Assembly (NCBI GenBank): GCA_020284085.1
Contig: JACEVL010000334.1
Span: 429,501-493,500, forward strand
Direction: 5' to 3'
Source: Aporrectodea caliginosa
Lineage: Eukaryota; Annelida; Clitellata; Crassiclitellata; Lumbricidae
Length of the DNA: 64,000 nt
Shown: positions 33,366 to 44,805 of the stretch, in pieces
How positions within the stretch are numbered: the stretch's first letter is position 1
Layout of the letters: each line of letters starts with the position of its first letter
Program-made: the position numbers and the translations under genes
Notes under the pieces: model-generated
Databases searched by the model: none
Told to the model about the DNA's origin: nothing
The model's input: only the letters and a program-made list of their open reading frames with translations

Positions 33366-33734
33366 ATATGCAAAGAACGTATACAATTACAGTTGCCAAG
33401 CCCTCCCCCGCCCACACTAAAGCGTACACGCAGAGTGTATCGTATTTGCATATATTATGTGAATTGTTTATACCCAATGACATTTAAGTTTTCAGCTCGT
33501 AATCAAGATAAGTTATGCGGGCCTCGACATGCTTAAGAAAATCCGTGACCTCGTAGGCATATTGCGCGCACGCACTTGCAAGGATATTTAAGTTATATAT
33601 TTGTATCCTGATCAGTGTGTGTACGTGCAGTACAGACGTGTACGCTGGTTCTGCATGCATCTGTTACGTCTGGTTGTGTACGAGGGTTGTGGTTATTACG
33701 CGTACTGGTGTCTGGTAGGCCGACTGCAGATGAT

Positions 33735-34640
33735 GGGCCGAGTGTACGCAACTGCAGCGTATGCTATTCAGTGATGGCCGAGTGTACGCAGCGTATGCTA
33801 TTCAGTGATGGCCGAGTGTACACAGCGTATGCTATTCAGTGATGGCCGAGTGTACGCAGCGTATGCTATTCAGTGATGGCTGAGTGTACACAGCGTATGC
33901 CATGCAGTGATGGGCCAAGTGTACGCAGCGTATGCTATTTAGTGATGGGCCGAATGTACACAACATATGCCAGTAAGTGATGGGCGGAGTGTACGCAGCG
34001 TATGCCATTCAGTGATGGGCCGAGACCGCCGAGTGTACGCAGCGTATGCTATTAAGTGATGGGCCGAGTGTACGCAGCGTATGCAATTCAGTGATGGGCC
34101 AAGTGTACGTAACGTATGGCATTCAGTGATGGGCCGAGACCGCCGAGTGTACGCAGCGTATGCTATTAAGTGATGGGCCGAGTGTACACAACATATGCCA
34201 GTAAGTGATGGGCGGAGTGTATGCAGCGTATGCCATTCAGTGATGGGCCGAGACCGCCGAGTGTACGCAGCGTATGCTATTAAGTGATGGGCCGAGTGTA
34301 CGCAGCACATGCTATTCAGTGATGGGCCGAGTGTACGCAGCATATGCTATTCAGTGATGGGCCGAGTGTACGCAGCATATGCTATTCAGTGATGGGCCGA
34401 GTGTACGCAGCATATGCTATTCAGTGATGGGCCGAGTGTACGCAGCATATGCTATTAAGTGATGGGCCGAGTGTACGCAGCACATGCTATTCAGTGATGG
34501 GCCGAGTGTACGCAGCATATGCTATTCAGTGATGGGCCGAGTGTACGCAGCATATGCTATTCAGTGATGGGCCGAGTGTACGCAGCATATGCTATTCAGT
34601 GATGGGCCGAGTGTACGCAGCGTATGCCATCAGTGCACGG
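33735..34640. repeat. 35-bp minisatellite
   Basis: About 25 tandem copies of a 34-35 bp unit that starts GTGATGGGCCGAGTGTACGC and ends AGCATATGCTATTCA. Some units carry a 10-bp insertion, GACCGCCGAG, which marks a longer composite period in the middle third. Copies at 34290-34640 are nearly identical, implying recent expansion. There are no spacers, so this is not a CRISPR. Confidence 0.97.
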
Positions 34641-34751
34641 CCCAGTGTACGCCTCAGCTGCTGCCGCTCTGCAGCCTGTATAAGCATACCACCGAGAACA
34701 GGCTGCGATACATTGCATAGACACCCACGCAATCATATTATGGGAATGTTG

Positions 34752-35003
34752 ATATAAGTTTCCACTTAACCACACGCCAGGGCAGAAATTTGGTTCGAGA
34801 TTTCTGCTCCCAACTGCGAACCCTATAGCCAACTCGGCTATGATGAGTACACTTACCGTACACTGTCGGTGGGAAGATGACACGGAGAGGGAGAGGACTG
34901 GCCACCCATCCTCATATGCCGAGGCTAAGAAAATAAAGTCGCTAACATTTCATAACCATGGCTGTCTTAGGGCTATATATATAGCTTAAGGAGCTGCTGT
35001 TCT
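34752..35003 (+). mobile_element. SINE of the 7480 family, head lost
   Basis: Starts near GCCAGGGCAGAAATTTGGTT and runs through ACACTGTCGGTGGGAAGATG to AAGGAGCTGCTGTTCTTCT. Confidence 0.85.
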
Positions 35004-35004
35004 T

Positions 35005-35060
35005 CTAACTCCGCCACTACCCTACCAGTGGTAGTGCCAGTCCCAATTCTGGAGTAGGAG
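35005..35060 (-). repeat. partial copy of the GTGGCGGAGTT repeat
   Basis: AACTCCGCCACTACC, then GTAGTGCCAGTCCC and GGAGGAGGG on the plus strand, the reverse complement of the family. Confidence 0.75.
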
Positions 35061-35304
35061 GAGGGAAAATAGGAGGAAAGGAAACTAAGGCAGAATGAAG
35101 AGTGGGACGAAGAAGTGAATAGTAGGAAAGAAAGAGGAAGCGAGAAAAGAGGAGGAGGAAGCTGATGCAGAGAAAGAGTAAACTGAGGAAGTGAGAAAGG
35201 ATGGGAGGATGGCACCTCCAAAAAGCGTATGCCGAGGAGATCGAGTATATATACATACAGCACCTCTAAGACTAAGAGTATTATAATTGTGCTGATTTCA
35301 TCGT

Positions 35305-35945
35305 CATTCTCCGCCTCCTATTCTTCCTCCTTCTCCTCTCCTCTCCTCCTCCTCTTCATCCTCCTTCTCCTCCTCTTCTCCTCCTCCTCCTGCTCTTCTT
35401 TCTCCTCCTCCTCCTCTTCTTTCTCCATCTCCTCCTCCTCCTCCTCTTCTTTCTCCATCTCCTCCTCTTCCTCCTCTTCTTTCTCTTCCTCCTTCTCTCC
35501 TCCTCCTGTTCTTCTTTCTCCTCCTCCTCCTCCTCTTCTTTCTCTTCCTCCTTCTCTCCTCTTCCTCCTCTTCTTTCTCTTCCTCCTTCTCTCCTCCTCC
35601 TCTTCTTTCTCCTCCTCTTCCTCTTCTCCTTTCTCTTCCTCCTTCTCCTCCTCTTCCTCCTCCTTCTCTTCCTCTTCTCCTTTCTCCTCCTCCTCCTCAT
35701 CCTCCTCCTCCTTCTCCTCCTCCTCCTCCTCCTCCTCCATCACCTGTTTCCCCTCCCTTACTCATCTCTTCCTAACCCTCTTCTTCGTGTTATTCATTTT
35801 CTTCCTCCTCTTCTTCCTATTCTCCTCTTGTTCCTCTTCCACCCTCTTTCTCCTTCTAATCCTCATTCTACCCCTCTTCCTCTTGCGGTTCCTCTTCTTC
35901 CTCTTGCTCCTCTTCTTCCTCCTATCCTTCCCTTCCTCCTCCTCT
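35305..35945. repeat. pyrimidine tract (CTCCTCCTCTTCTTT)
   Basis: About 640 bp of almost pure pyrimidine. The serine-rich 379-codon plus frame and the glutamate-rich minus frames are artefacts. Confidence 0.96.
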
Positions 35946-36089
35946 TCCGTCTCTCACATCTTTGTAGTGCTGCTTCGCTTGATTCCTCCACTTCAGACTT
36001 CGTCAGAGAAGCCTATACAGAATACACAGAATAGAGAATATCAGATTCCTATTCAGACGGTTGGAGACGAGTGTGTGGGACTGAAAGAG

Positions 36090-36394
36090 GTATTAAAGAG
36101 AAGGACAGAGAGAGAGAAAAATGAGATAGATAGACACAGAGACACACACATACACACAGACAGACAGACAGACAGAGACAGAAAGATGGACACGGAGAGT
36201 GAGACAGACAGACACAGGGACAGAGATAGAGAGACAGAGACAGAGAGCGAGAGAGACAGAGAGACAGCAAGAGAGACAGAGAGAGACAGACAGGCAGAGA
36301 GAGAGACAGACAGACAGGCAGACACAGAGAGAGAAAGTGAGAGACAGACAGACAGACAGACAGAGTGACAGAAGAGACAGACAGACAGGCAGAC

Positions 36395-36455
<61 letters not shown>
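36090..36455. repeat. (GACA)n and (GA)n microsatellite
   Basis: AGACAGACAGAGAGAGAC-type repeats ending in about 25 pure GA units. Confidence 0.97.
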
Positions 36456-36458
<3 letters not shown>

Positions 36459-37170
36459 ACGTTGAATGGTATGCGGTCATTTCAAAGGACCGTGTGAAAC
36501 TATATATAGCCAGCCTGCGCGTCGTTCAATTAGGGTACTTCACGTCTAAGAGCGGGCACCTGCGCCAGCCCGTAATTACAGGTATTACGATCTGGCGCCG
36601 ATGTGGGCGGAGCAATGAGGTTTGATTGACGTTATCCCAAACCGTATCGGTTGGTTGCTGGGTCCTAATTCACTCCTCCCAGCTCCCCTAGTGGGCGGCA
36701 GGGTGCAGCTGCCTTGGGGGTGGTGTAGTGGCGTGTGGCTGCTCCGAGAGGGTTCAAGGGGGTGGTGCCATATGAGGGGAGGGGTATCAGGCATATGTTA
36801 TTAGGATGGATACGTGGCTGTACTCAATTAAACGACAACTTTCGCTCGTCCAGCGTAGGTCAAAGGTTGTTTGTGGCTGATTGAAAGAATCGTTGGTCTA
36901 TTCTTAGGGCGGGGCGAAGCAGGGTGCGATACCCGTGCCGCCGCGATGCCTCACAAGGGGAGCGTGAAAGGGTCGAGTAGGAATGAGGGGGGGGCGGTTG
37001 ATGATGAAAGTAACTAGAGCATCCTCGGACTAACATCGTCGTCGTCATCATCATCGTTATGGTTGTTATCATTGTCATCATCATTATTGTCACCATTATC
37101 GTCATCATTACTGATTCATCAGCGTCATCATTATCGTCATCGTCAATGGTGTGCTCCTATCCACCACTCT
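36456..37170. other. no gene seen
   Basis: Moderately GC-rich. GTGGGCGGAGCAATG (36603) contains a GC-box-like motif, and ATC/GTC microsatellites lie at 37035-37145. No frame looks coding. Confidence 0.4.
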
Positions 37171-37173
37171 TCG

Positions 37174-37402
37174 TGTGGCACGGTGGCCGACTGGTTAGAG
37201 CGGTTGACCTGTAACGCAGAGAGTACGGGTTCGATCCTCGTCCGGGGCGGTTGCTGTGTAGGGAACGTGGGCAAGTCCTTCGCGCACATTATTGCTCTGC
37301 AATATAATTGCATCTGCGCCATCGAGGAGTGTGCATTTCTGAACTTTGGGCCACCTTTGGGAGAAGGGCGATATCAAAATGCATATGTATTGTATTGTAT
37401 TG
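37174..37402 (+). mobile_element. tRNA-derived SINE, (TATTG)n tail
   Basis: Head with A box TGGCCGACTGG and B box GGGTTCGATCCTC, a body with TTCTGAACTTTGGG and GGGCGATATCAAA, and tail TGTATTGTATTGT. It is better preserved than the copy at 4345. Confidence 0.85.
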
Positions 37403-37419
37403 TTATTCAAAAATGATAA

Positions 37420-37690
37420 TATTCATTTATTAATTCAAGCTCACAAATAGGCTACGCTGTAAGATTACATGTACATGATGTAGTAACAGATAATAATAAA
37501 TTTAACAGCATTCGAATTTAACTGTATGCCAGCTTGCAAGGCGCCCCATCTGCTCATTTTACAGTCGCCCATATATAGGGAGTTGAAGGCTGAGTCAACA
37601 TTATGAGGCTAGTGGGTATCGAAATCGCGTCCTTCTGATCTTCGTGCCAGCGTGTTACCATCCGAACATCTCCGCAGTCAGGGTCCGAGT
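37420..37690 (-). mobile_element. SINE-like dispersed repeat (second copy of the 3740 family)
   Basis: Shares GTAAGATTACATG, TTCGAATTTAACTGTA, GCAAGGCGCCCCATC and GGGTATCGAA with 3740-4010, in the same orientation. The B box is damaged in this copy. Confidence 0.65.
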
Positions 37691-37782
37691 GTCCTTGGCT
37701 GTCTGACTGGAGACTTGGACAAATGCTGGGGCCATATTAAGCAGAGATGGGCATGATTAGCTAGTCGACTAGAATTAGAATT

Positions 37783-38145
37783 CGTAGTGGATCGGTTCAC
37801 GCCCAGGGCGTTAGCGGAACCCCAGTACTACATTCACGCCCGTCGCGTTATTGGCCAAAGCATGTCACGTGAACTTGCTTACTTCCCTTGGAATTTGAAA
37901 TGGCGGACACCTTGAGGCTCGGTTAGAGTCAGGTTAGGCGTCGTGATGGTCGGTTAGGGTCAGGGTTAGGGTTAGTGTCGTCATTAGAAACATGGTGAAC
38001 AACCTTCCACCGCAATCGGGAATGTTTATCGGTCGGTTCGTGGCACGTCCACGAAATCATGTGACGTGCATTGACCAATAGCGTAACAGGCGTGATTCTA
38101 GTCCCAGGCATTAGGATCACGTCGGGCGTGATTGTATCCACGACC
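37783..38145. mobile_element. MITE inserted in an ATTAGAATT repeat, 9-bp TSD
   Basis: A 363-bp element with inverted ends CGTAGTGGATCGGTTCACGC and, from the right, GGTCGTGGATACAATCACGC. Arms extend through CACGCCC and TATTGGCCAA/TATTGGTCAA. ATTAGAATT lies directly outside both ends (37774-37782 and 38146-38154). The flanks GCTAGTCGA.TAGAATTAG and CTACTGAAATTTGCT are joined, without insert and with one ATTAGAATT, at 46725-46775. Inside is a TTAGGG-like stretch (37952-37975). Confidence 0.85.
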
Positions 38146-38265
38146 ATTAGAATTAACTACTGAAATTTGCTAATCGATTAGAGTTAGAATTAACAAAATC
38201 TTGTAGCTAATCGATTAGAATTAGAATTAGCTGTTTATCTAATCGATTAGCTAATCGATTATAAT
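38146..38265. repeat. right part of the AATCGATTAGAATTAG dispersed repeat
   Basis: Repeated CTAATCGATTAGAATTAGAA motifs, palindromic around ATCGAT. The related copy is at 46715-46800. Confidence 0.75.
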
Positions 38266-38267
38266 CT

Positions 38268-38350
38268 ACCAGGACTCTGGTAGTGCCAGTGCCGAGCCTG
38301 GAGAAAGGAGGAGGGCGACGCTAACCATCTTTGTTACGACACAGCGTATA
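38268..38350 (-). repeat. copy of the GTGGCGGAGTT repeat, 3' end lost
   Basis: TGGTAGTGCCAGTGCCGAGC, GGAGAAAGGAGGAGGGCGAC and GCTAACCATCTTTGTTACGA on the plus strand are the reverse complement of the family core. Confidence 0.8.
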
Positions 38351-38518
38351 GTTAAAAAGCAAGGCTGTCTATTATAGCGGTCTTCTCCATTGTACAGGAA
38401 TATCCGTTGTTTCGCCATGCATGCGTGCATGGTGCCTTGGTCAGGATCGATTCTAATGATGCTGCAGCCTGTATACATGCATTGTCATCCTTGTTCTGTT
38501 GTAAATGGACATTAGCAG

Positions 38519-38519
<1 letters not shown>

Positions 38520-38602
<83 letters not shown>
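38520..38602. repeat. (TA)n microsatellite
   Basis: About 41 TA units, followed by TATA-rich imperfect sequence to 38675. Confidence 0.98.
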
Positions 38603-38606
<4 letters not shown>

Positions 38607-38699
38607 GCATGCACACAAACATACATATATATATACAAGTACGTATATTTATGTATATATATGTATATATATCAGACAATGGCGATATTGTATATAATG

Positions 38700-40230
38700 A
38701 GCATTGAATAGTATTTTCATGGCTCTTCTTAATCAGCAGACATGCATGATGTCTTTTTCGATTTGTGCGTAGAATTCTTCAATGGCACTGCATAGATGCG
38801 GTCTGTTGCTGCATGGTGCCATCCAAGACCACTTTTATATGTCGTAAAGGTTGAAAGATTCTTTGAGACTCTGGTCACAGTTGAGCGACTTTAAGTGTGC
38901 AAGTCCTTGTGACAAAATTGCCCTGCAAAGCCATCGATTGATGTTATGTCGTTGAGCAGTGGCAATATTAAATTGTCGTCACCATACTCGTCATCAGCAT
39001 TTTTGTTATCATCATCGTCATCATCACCACCACCGCCATCATCGTCGTCGTCGTCATCATCATCATCACTACTATCATCATTATCATAAACAGCTACATC
39101 GTCGTCGTCGTCGTCATCATCATCACCAACAGCTCCTGATAAGGAATTGGGAAAGGACTAAAAACTAGCAGAAATCTTCACCATCATGCATGCATGGGCA
39201 ATGGTTAAATTGGCGTACCCTATATACTGCAACTTCTTTAGCAACTCCTGCAGGATGTCATCATCATTATCACTTCCTGACGCCAGTCATTTAGCGGCGA
39301 TGGATACGAATAAATGATCTCCACTGATGCAGGTCTATACCAGTGAGAAATTGATATATACTTTAATGCAATACTACACTTTATTGTTGCGTCTTATATA
39401 TCTTCAAACGTCATCGTTGCGAGGTTTGACTGCATGCACCATGGATAATTTTGTCTCTTTTTCTCGTTTACCGCGATTATACAGATCGAAAGATAAATCA
39501 GTCCACGACTGTGCTGAGGTTTTAAGTAGAGCTTAACAAAATTATAGAGTTTAATTTGAAAGTGATATGCAAAAGACTGAGGCACAAAGGCTGATAGTTT
39601 CTGACTTTGGAGCACCACTCATGAGTGTTTTTTCTTGAAGTGTCGCTCTGTAAATGTCGGACTAAAATTACAATTGCAATATATAGGATAAGGTAAGGTT
39701 GATGGTTCCTCTGCAGGAGTGGAAGAAAGTCCTATATGGTATAGGAAGCGAAATTTACAAGGTCGTCGAGAAGAATGGGTCTTGATTGGTATAGAATATA
39801 GATATGCAACGAGGGAGAACGATAAGAGCGAAAGCGAATGAGTGGGGATTTCTAAGAGAATGGATGCTTATAGCGCATTGGTTAAATTGCTCACTTCAAA
39901 TTTTTGCAAATCTAAGACGTAAGCCTATATATCGGACGAATATATATACAGTATAAACGATACTCGCTATTATCGCTATTTGGAAAACGCGTAAAATTTA
40001 TGAAGCAAGAATCATGTGGTCGATTATTGTGACAAAAGCAAATTGGGTGACCTGCAGTCTTCTCTTTTACGAGGCGGATCTCATAGTTTAATTGGCGGAT
40101 CTCAGTTTAACCACTGCTTATGCGGCAGCGAGAATTGGTTAAGAGCCATAAGAAACATATATGCTATAGTTATTAGAAAGATCATTGTAACCCATTTCAG
40201 GTATATCGTTTCACTTCTGGTTCGTTGCAA
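38700..40230. other. no gene seen
   Basis: Contains a decayed SINE tail at 38860-38970 (GTGTGCAAGTCCTTGTGACA, CCATCGATTGATG) and a (CAT)n/(CGT)n microsatellite at 38995-39125. The rest is unique AT-rich DNA without recognisable coding. Confidence 0.45.
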
Positions 40231-40343
40231 TGGTTAGTTGCTGTTTAACGACACTGGGTCATAACAAAGATGATTAGCGTCACCCTCCTCCTTTCTCCAG
40301 GCTTGGGACTGGCACTGCCAGAGTACGAGCAGTGGCGGAACTC
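40231..40343 (+). repeat. full copy of the GTGGCGGAGTT repeat
   Basis: GTTGCTGTTTAACGACACTG, ATTAGCGTCACCCTCCTCCT, CCAGGCTTGGGACTGGCACT, then GCAGTGGCGGAACT. Confidence 0.85.
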
Positions 40344-40904
40344 TATATGTAGTTTGACATCTGATTCATGATGCGATTCGTCTACATAAAGTCACACGCT
40401 GCAGACACGCTCACAAGCAGATTCGTATGTACTATACGTTCATCATCACGTGAAAACTATAAGAAATTCCAGGTTAATTTATGCATGACCAATCAGGGCG
40501 TTGATTGCGTTAGGTATAGCATTGATGGGTGATCAGCCGCTCTAGATAGATGAAGCGTGCAATGCTTTGAATGGTTCGTTCGTTAAAAAGTATACCGAGA
40601 CTCTTCCTGCCCCCCGGTAAAGGCGACGTTTGACTATTGCTTTGTGATAATTTTTCAGATGCATATGTATTTATTGACTTGCTGTGCGAGCAGGCGTTTA
40701 GAAACATTGGCATGTTGCTGATTGCGACTTAGAACTAGTTCTGCGATACTTTACGTAATGTATAGACACGTAGGATTCATGTTGTGCGATTCATGCAAGT
40801 TTACAGGTTTTATTTATTGATTGAACATATTGAAAAGTACGTTATAGGAGCGCTACATTGAGCATACTGCTGCGCACGTACATGTTTGTTACTTAAAAGC
40901 TAAG

Positions 40905-40960
40905 CACCGGGCACCAGCTTATTCACAAGCGCAGCTTCATGTCAAAAGGGTTGTTAGAGA
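40905..40960 (-). repeat. dispersed retroelement-tail repeat
   Basis: The minus strand reads CAACCCTTTTGACATGAAGC and GTGAATAAGCTGGTGCCCGG, matching 61070 and 31440. Confidence 0.6.
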
Positions 40961-41064
40961 GTGTATATCTTGCGTGTCAGCACTCAGCAGACAGACAGTC
41001 GACAGCGCTCAATTAATACAGCGCCCTTTCCTTCGGCCTCGGTTGTGCTACGGCGCTATATAAG

Positions 41065-41175
41065 TCGTATTTATTTTTATTATTATTATTATTTATTATT
41101 TATTATTATTATTATATTATTTATTATTATTTATTATTATTTATTACTAATACTATTACTATTACTATTTCTTTA
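41065..41175. repeat. (ATT)n/(TTTATTA)n microsatellite
   Basis: ATT repeats interspersed with TTTATT and ACTATT units. It follows GGCGCTATATAAG (41051), a LINE-tail-like motif. Confidence 0.9.
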
Positions 41176-41389
41176 CCGCCTCACAATTCAGTTAATTGAC
41201 TACGTAAAAAATATCGAGCGGCTTCGTGATATGCCGAAACTGAGAAAATGAAGTTGCTCACACACTCCCTCCCTCCCCCCACAATGTATCGTCCGAGGGA
41301 AGCGTACGTTCCTATCGATTGCCTAAATTTGTCGATTGTCGGTCGCTCGGCCGTGCTGTATTGGCGCTCGTTATTTCCATTCCCACTGG

Positions 41390-41730
41390 ACGGCAGCTGT
41401 TCTCCATCGGCCGCGGTCGCTTCGCCGCTGCCTCCAGCCGAAGAGATGGACCCTGCTAATTACGCCTCCGGACGCCAGGCGGCGTCGATCGCCGCGGTTT
41501 CTCTACGTAGAGGGCGCTGATGTTTAGTCTGCGGCGTCGTCATGCGTCTCGATCGGTGAGGTCTCTCGCCGCGGACGACGTATCGGCTTACACGTCAGTC
41601 AGCGACGTCAATCACTCTAGCCACGCCCCGTAGGCGTACGGGCGCGACCAATGGCGCGGCCCAGATGGGTTGCCATAGCGATGCGGCGCCGGCCGGAGGC
41701 GATTATTGGGCGGTGCGATTGAAGTTATGC
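41390..41730. promoter_or_regulatory. GC-rich promoter-like island with an X-box-like site
   Basis: CpG-dense island. It contains GTTGCCATAGCGAT at 41669-41682, close to the RFX X-box (GTTGCC, two bases, RGYAAC-type half), CCAAT at 41648-41652, an inverted CCAAT fused to a GC box (ATTGGGCGG, 41705-41713) and CCACGCCCC at 41621-41629. No transcript can be assigned. Short frames across it (for example from ATGGACCCTGC at 41447) have no known domain. Confidence 0.5.
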
Positions 41731-42087
41731 GAGAGGGAAAATCTCGGTCTCTATTTAACAGCGGAATTTGATTTATTTTCTCAGTGCGCAGAATGAAGAG
41801 AGGTAAACAAAGGGCGTATGAGACGCTGATAAGAACGACTGAAATAAGACGAAATAGATTGCGAAATCGCCTAAGTCACAATCAACCTAGTTAAAATCGT
41901 CAAATACTATCGTAGCGCTGTATTTGGGGCGCTTGTTTTTTTCAGTGAAGAAATATATTTCTCGAAAGGAGGTTGATTTTCACCAAGGTTTTTAAATTTA
42001 TCTTCCAAGGAAGTTAGGGCTCTGTGACTGGTAGCCATATTGGGCAAAATCTGGTTCATCGCCCTTATGTAATTGGGGTGCGCGATG

Positions 42088-42375
42088 CGATATAGTGTAG
42101 TGGTTAGCGTGCTGGACTGTCAATCGAGAAGTCGTGGGGTTCAAATCCCAGCCAGGGCAGCAAAGTGGTTCGAGATTTCTTCTCCACATGCTCCCCTAGC
42201 CAACTCAGCTATAATGAGTACACTGGCCGTACACTGTCGATGGGAAGATGAGACGGCGCGTGAGAGGACTGGCCACCCGCTCTCATATGCCGAGGCTAAG
42301 AAAATGAAGTCGCTAACATCTCATACGGTCATATCCATGGCTTCCTCAGGGCTATAGCTTACTGGACTGCTCATT
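42088..42375 (+). mobile_element. SINE of the 7480 family, near full length
   Basis: Head TAGTGTAGTGGTTAGCGTGC (A box) with B box GGGTTCAAATCCC, body ACTGTCGATGGGAAGATGAG and CCGAGGCTAAGAAAATGAAG, end TATAGCTTACTGGACTGCTC. The CTT tail is lost. Confidence 0.9.
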
Positions 42376-42569
42376 ATCTCATCCCCATACCAGACATCAG
42401 TAACCAGTAGCAGTATCAGGAGATCCAGGACTCGCCTGGGGACTGTCGAAAGTAAGTCGTCGACAAATTGCAATACATTGGCAGAAGCCCATAACTCTCC
42501 TCCAACCCTATTGCCAGGCAGACTTGGAGACACGCATCTGTTAACCCTTATTTGTTAGAGACAGCACTG

Positions 42570-42640
42570 ACCTGGGTCAGGAGCGCCTCTGAATCTCTGA
42601 GTGGCGCTATACAAATGTTCAAATACAGTTACAATTACAA
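42570..42640 (+). mobile_element. L2-like LINE or SINE 3' tail fragment
   Basis: GGAGCGCCTCTGAATCTCTG, then AGTGGCGCTATACAAATGTT, with a shortened hairpin arm. Confidence 0.65.
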
Positions 42641-43049
42641 CCCCCTTACTGGCTGTAATCTTCTCATATTCGATATCTAGGTTATCTCCCACACACGATT
42701 TTCCTCCCCGAATCACCCAATCGGCAGGGGGCTGAGGCTTATTCAGTGGCGGCCTGAACTCCCCCCCCCCCATGTGACGTACCCGTCATAGGGTGTCTGT
42801 GGTATATGATAGGATGATGGTGCCACTCGCAAAACCCCGCACCCTATTGAGAACGCCGGTGTAGGTCGGCGACTGGGGAACCCCGCTTAATTCGCAGACA
42901 ACCTTGAACCTCCTATACGTTTCGGTCTCTGCCACCTGTGAACGCGTTAGGTTGCAGTTCAGCTATATGTCATCTTATACTAAAGCAGGAAACAGATCGA
43001 AACTCGACTCTTCGTGTCAGCGAGCGTAACGCCGATGGAAGCGGAATGA

Positions 43050-43242
43050 GGGAGGGAGAGAGACAGACAGAGACGGAGACAGACAGAGGAAGAGACAGAA
43101 ACAGACAGAGGCAGAGCCAGAGACAGACAGAGGAAGAGGCAATGAGAAAGAGAGAGACAGAGACAGAGAAAGACAGAGGAAGAGGCAGTGTGAGAGAGAG
43201 AGAGAGACAGATACAGAGACAGGGAAAGACAGAGGAAGAGGC

Positions 43243-43275
<33 letters not shown>

Positions 43276-43715
43276 CAGAGACAGAGAAAGACAGAGGAAG
43301 AGGCAGTGTAAGAGAGACAGACAGAGAAAGACAGAGGAAGAGGCAGAGAGAGAAACAGAACAGAGACAGAGAAAGACAGAGGAAGAGGCAGTGAGAGAGA
43401 CAGAGAGACAGAGAAAGAGACAGAGGCAGAGGAAGAGGCAGTGAGAGAGACAGAGAAAGAGACAGAGGCAGAGTCAGAGAAAGACAGAGGAAGAGGCAGT
43501 GAGACAGACAGACAGACAGACAAACAAACAGACAGATACAGAGAGAGAGAGACAGAGGCAGAGTCAGAGAAAGACAGAGGAAGAGGCAGTGAAAGACAGA
43601 CAGAGAGAGACAGACAGACAGAGCGACAGACAAATAGAGAGACAGACAGAGACGGAGACAGACAGAGACAGACAGAGACAGAGACAGACAGAGACAGACA
43701 GAGAGACAGAGGTTG
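43050..43715. repeat. GACAGAGGAAGAGGCA minisatellite and (GACA)n
   Basis: Tandem AAAGACAGAGGAAGAGGCAG units, variable in length, with AGAC/GAGA microsatellite between. The right end is (GACAGAGACA)n. Confidence 0.96.
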
Positions 43716-44205
43716 GAATATAGTGCACAGAAACAGAGTGATGATGACGATGACGACGTCCGTGTTCTGTTTCTTTGAGTCGTGTGTGACGAGTACAGTA
43801 TGTCCTACTGCGGAAAATCCACGATGCGTAACTAATGAGACAAGATAAGGAAGTGCCTTCGTATACGTTAACCCGTAACACATTCCTCCCCTGCAGGACC
43901 GCCCTTTATCTCCTCTCCCCATTCGTCTCTACAAGTATACGGTCGACCCAGGGCGATAAGCCCCCACCTCTGGGCACGGGCCTCTGGATAGGCATGCCCA
44001 CAGCTGCGAAGGTCACGCCCTGTCTGATGACCCCTCGGTCACCTATAGCATATTCGCTTATCGTGGTGTCTGTCTGCATATCTCTCTGTCCTTCTGTTTG
44101 TCTCACTTCGTCTCAATCCCTCTTCCCAGTTGTTGCTGTACATTTATTTTCCACTGCCTTGTCCAATTGCATTAGTTTTTCTATACTTCTCTCTATCTCT
44201 GTCTG

Positions 44206-44207
<2 letters not shown>
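43716..44207. other. no gene seen
   Basis: Unique sequence with no domain. The 234-codon frame starting at 43835 is driven by the CT microsatellite to its right. Confidence 0.45.

Positions 44208-44276
<69 letters not shown>
44208..44276. repeat. (CT)n microsatellite
   Basis: About 34 CT units. Confidence 0.98.
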
Positions 44277-44279
<3 letters not shown>

Positions 44280-44805
44280 GCTTTGTATGTATGATTCTTT
44301 CTGTGACTCTCTTTCTGTCTGTCTCTCTCGTTCTCTCGCTTTGTCTGTGCCATTCTTTCTGTGGCTCGGTTTCGTCACCTTTGACCTCGATCTTCTTGAC
44401 CTTGTGGTTCGTCCTATCCACAGTCCATCTGCTTTCAATCATCTCCACGTTGCTTCCCGTGGAGCTTCCCTCCTTCCCTCCCTCCTTCCCTCCTTCCTTC
44501 TTCCTTCCCTTGCATCTCCTATTCCTCCAATTCTCATGAGATGTATAAAAATTGTTTGTATTATATATACGTAATTTCGGATCATTATTCTTCCTAATAT
44601 TCGTCGTCATCGGACTGTGATTTATGGATGGCCCCTTTGAATAAACTGCGAGGAAACGAATTGCAGCCTTTTCTGTAGATATGGTTCATACACGTTTCAT
44701 ATGCTACATCTTTATCTCTATATGTTTCATTCACCTGATCCGCATCAGTTATAAGGTGTATATATATATATCTAGGTATACATATATATATATAACTTTT
44801 ATGTA

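Noticed and set aside
33735..34640. Regular 35-bp repeats resembling a CRISPR array
   Set aside because: Units are directly tandem with no spacers, and the window is plainly animal DNA.
35229..36368. 379-codon serine-rich frame followed by a charged tail
   Set aside because: Fusion of a CTCCTC tract and a GACA microsatellite by chance.
37195..37416. Short coding frames over SINE copies
   Set aside because: They follow pol III SINE sequence and have no independent support.
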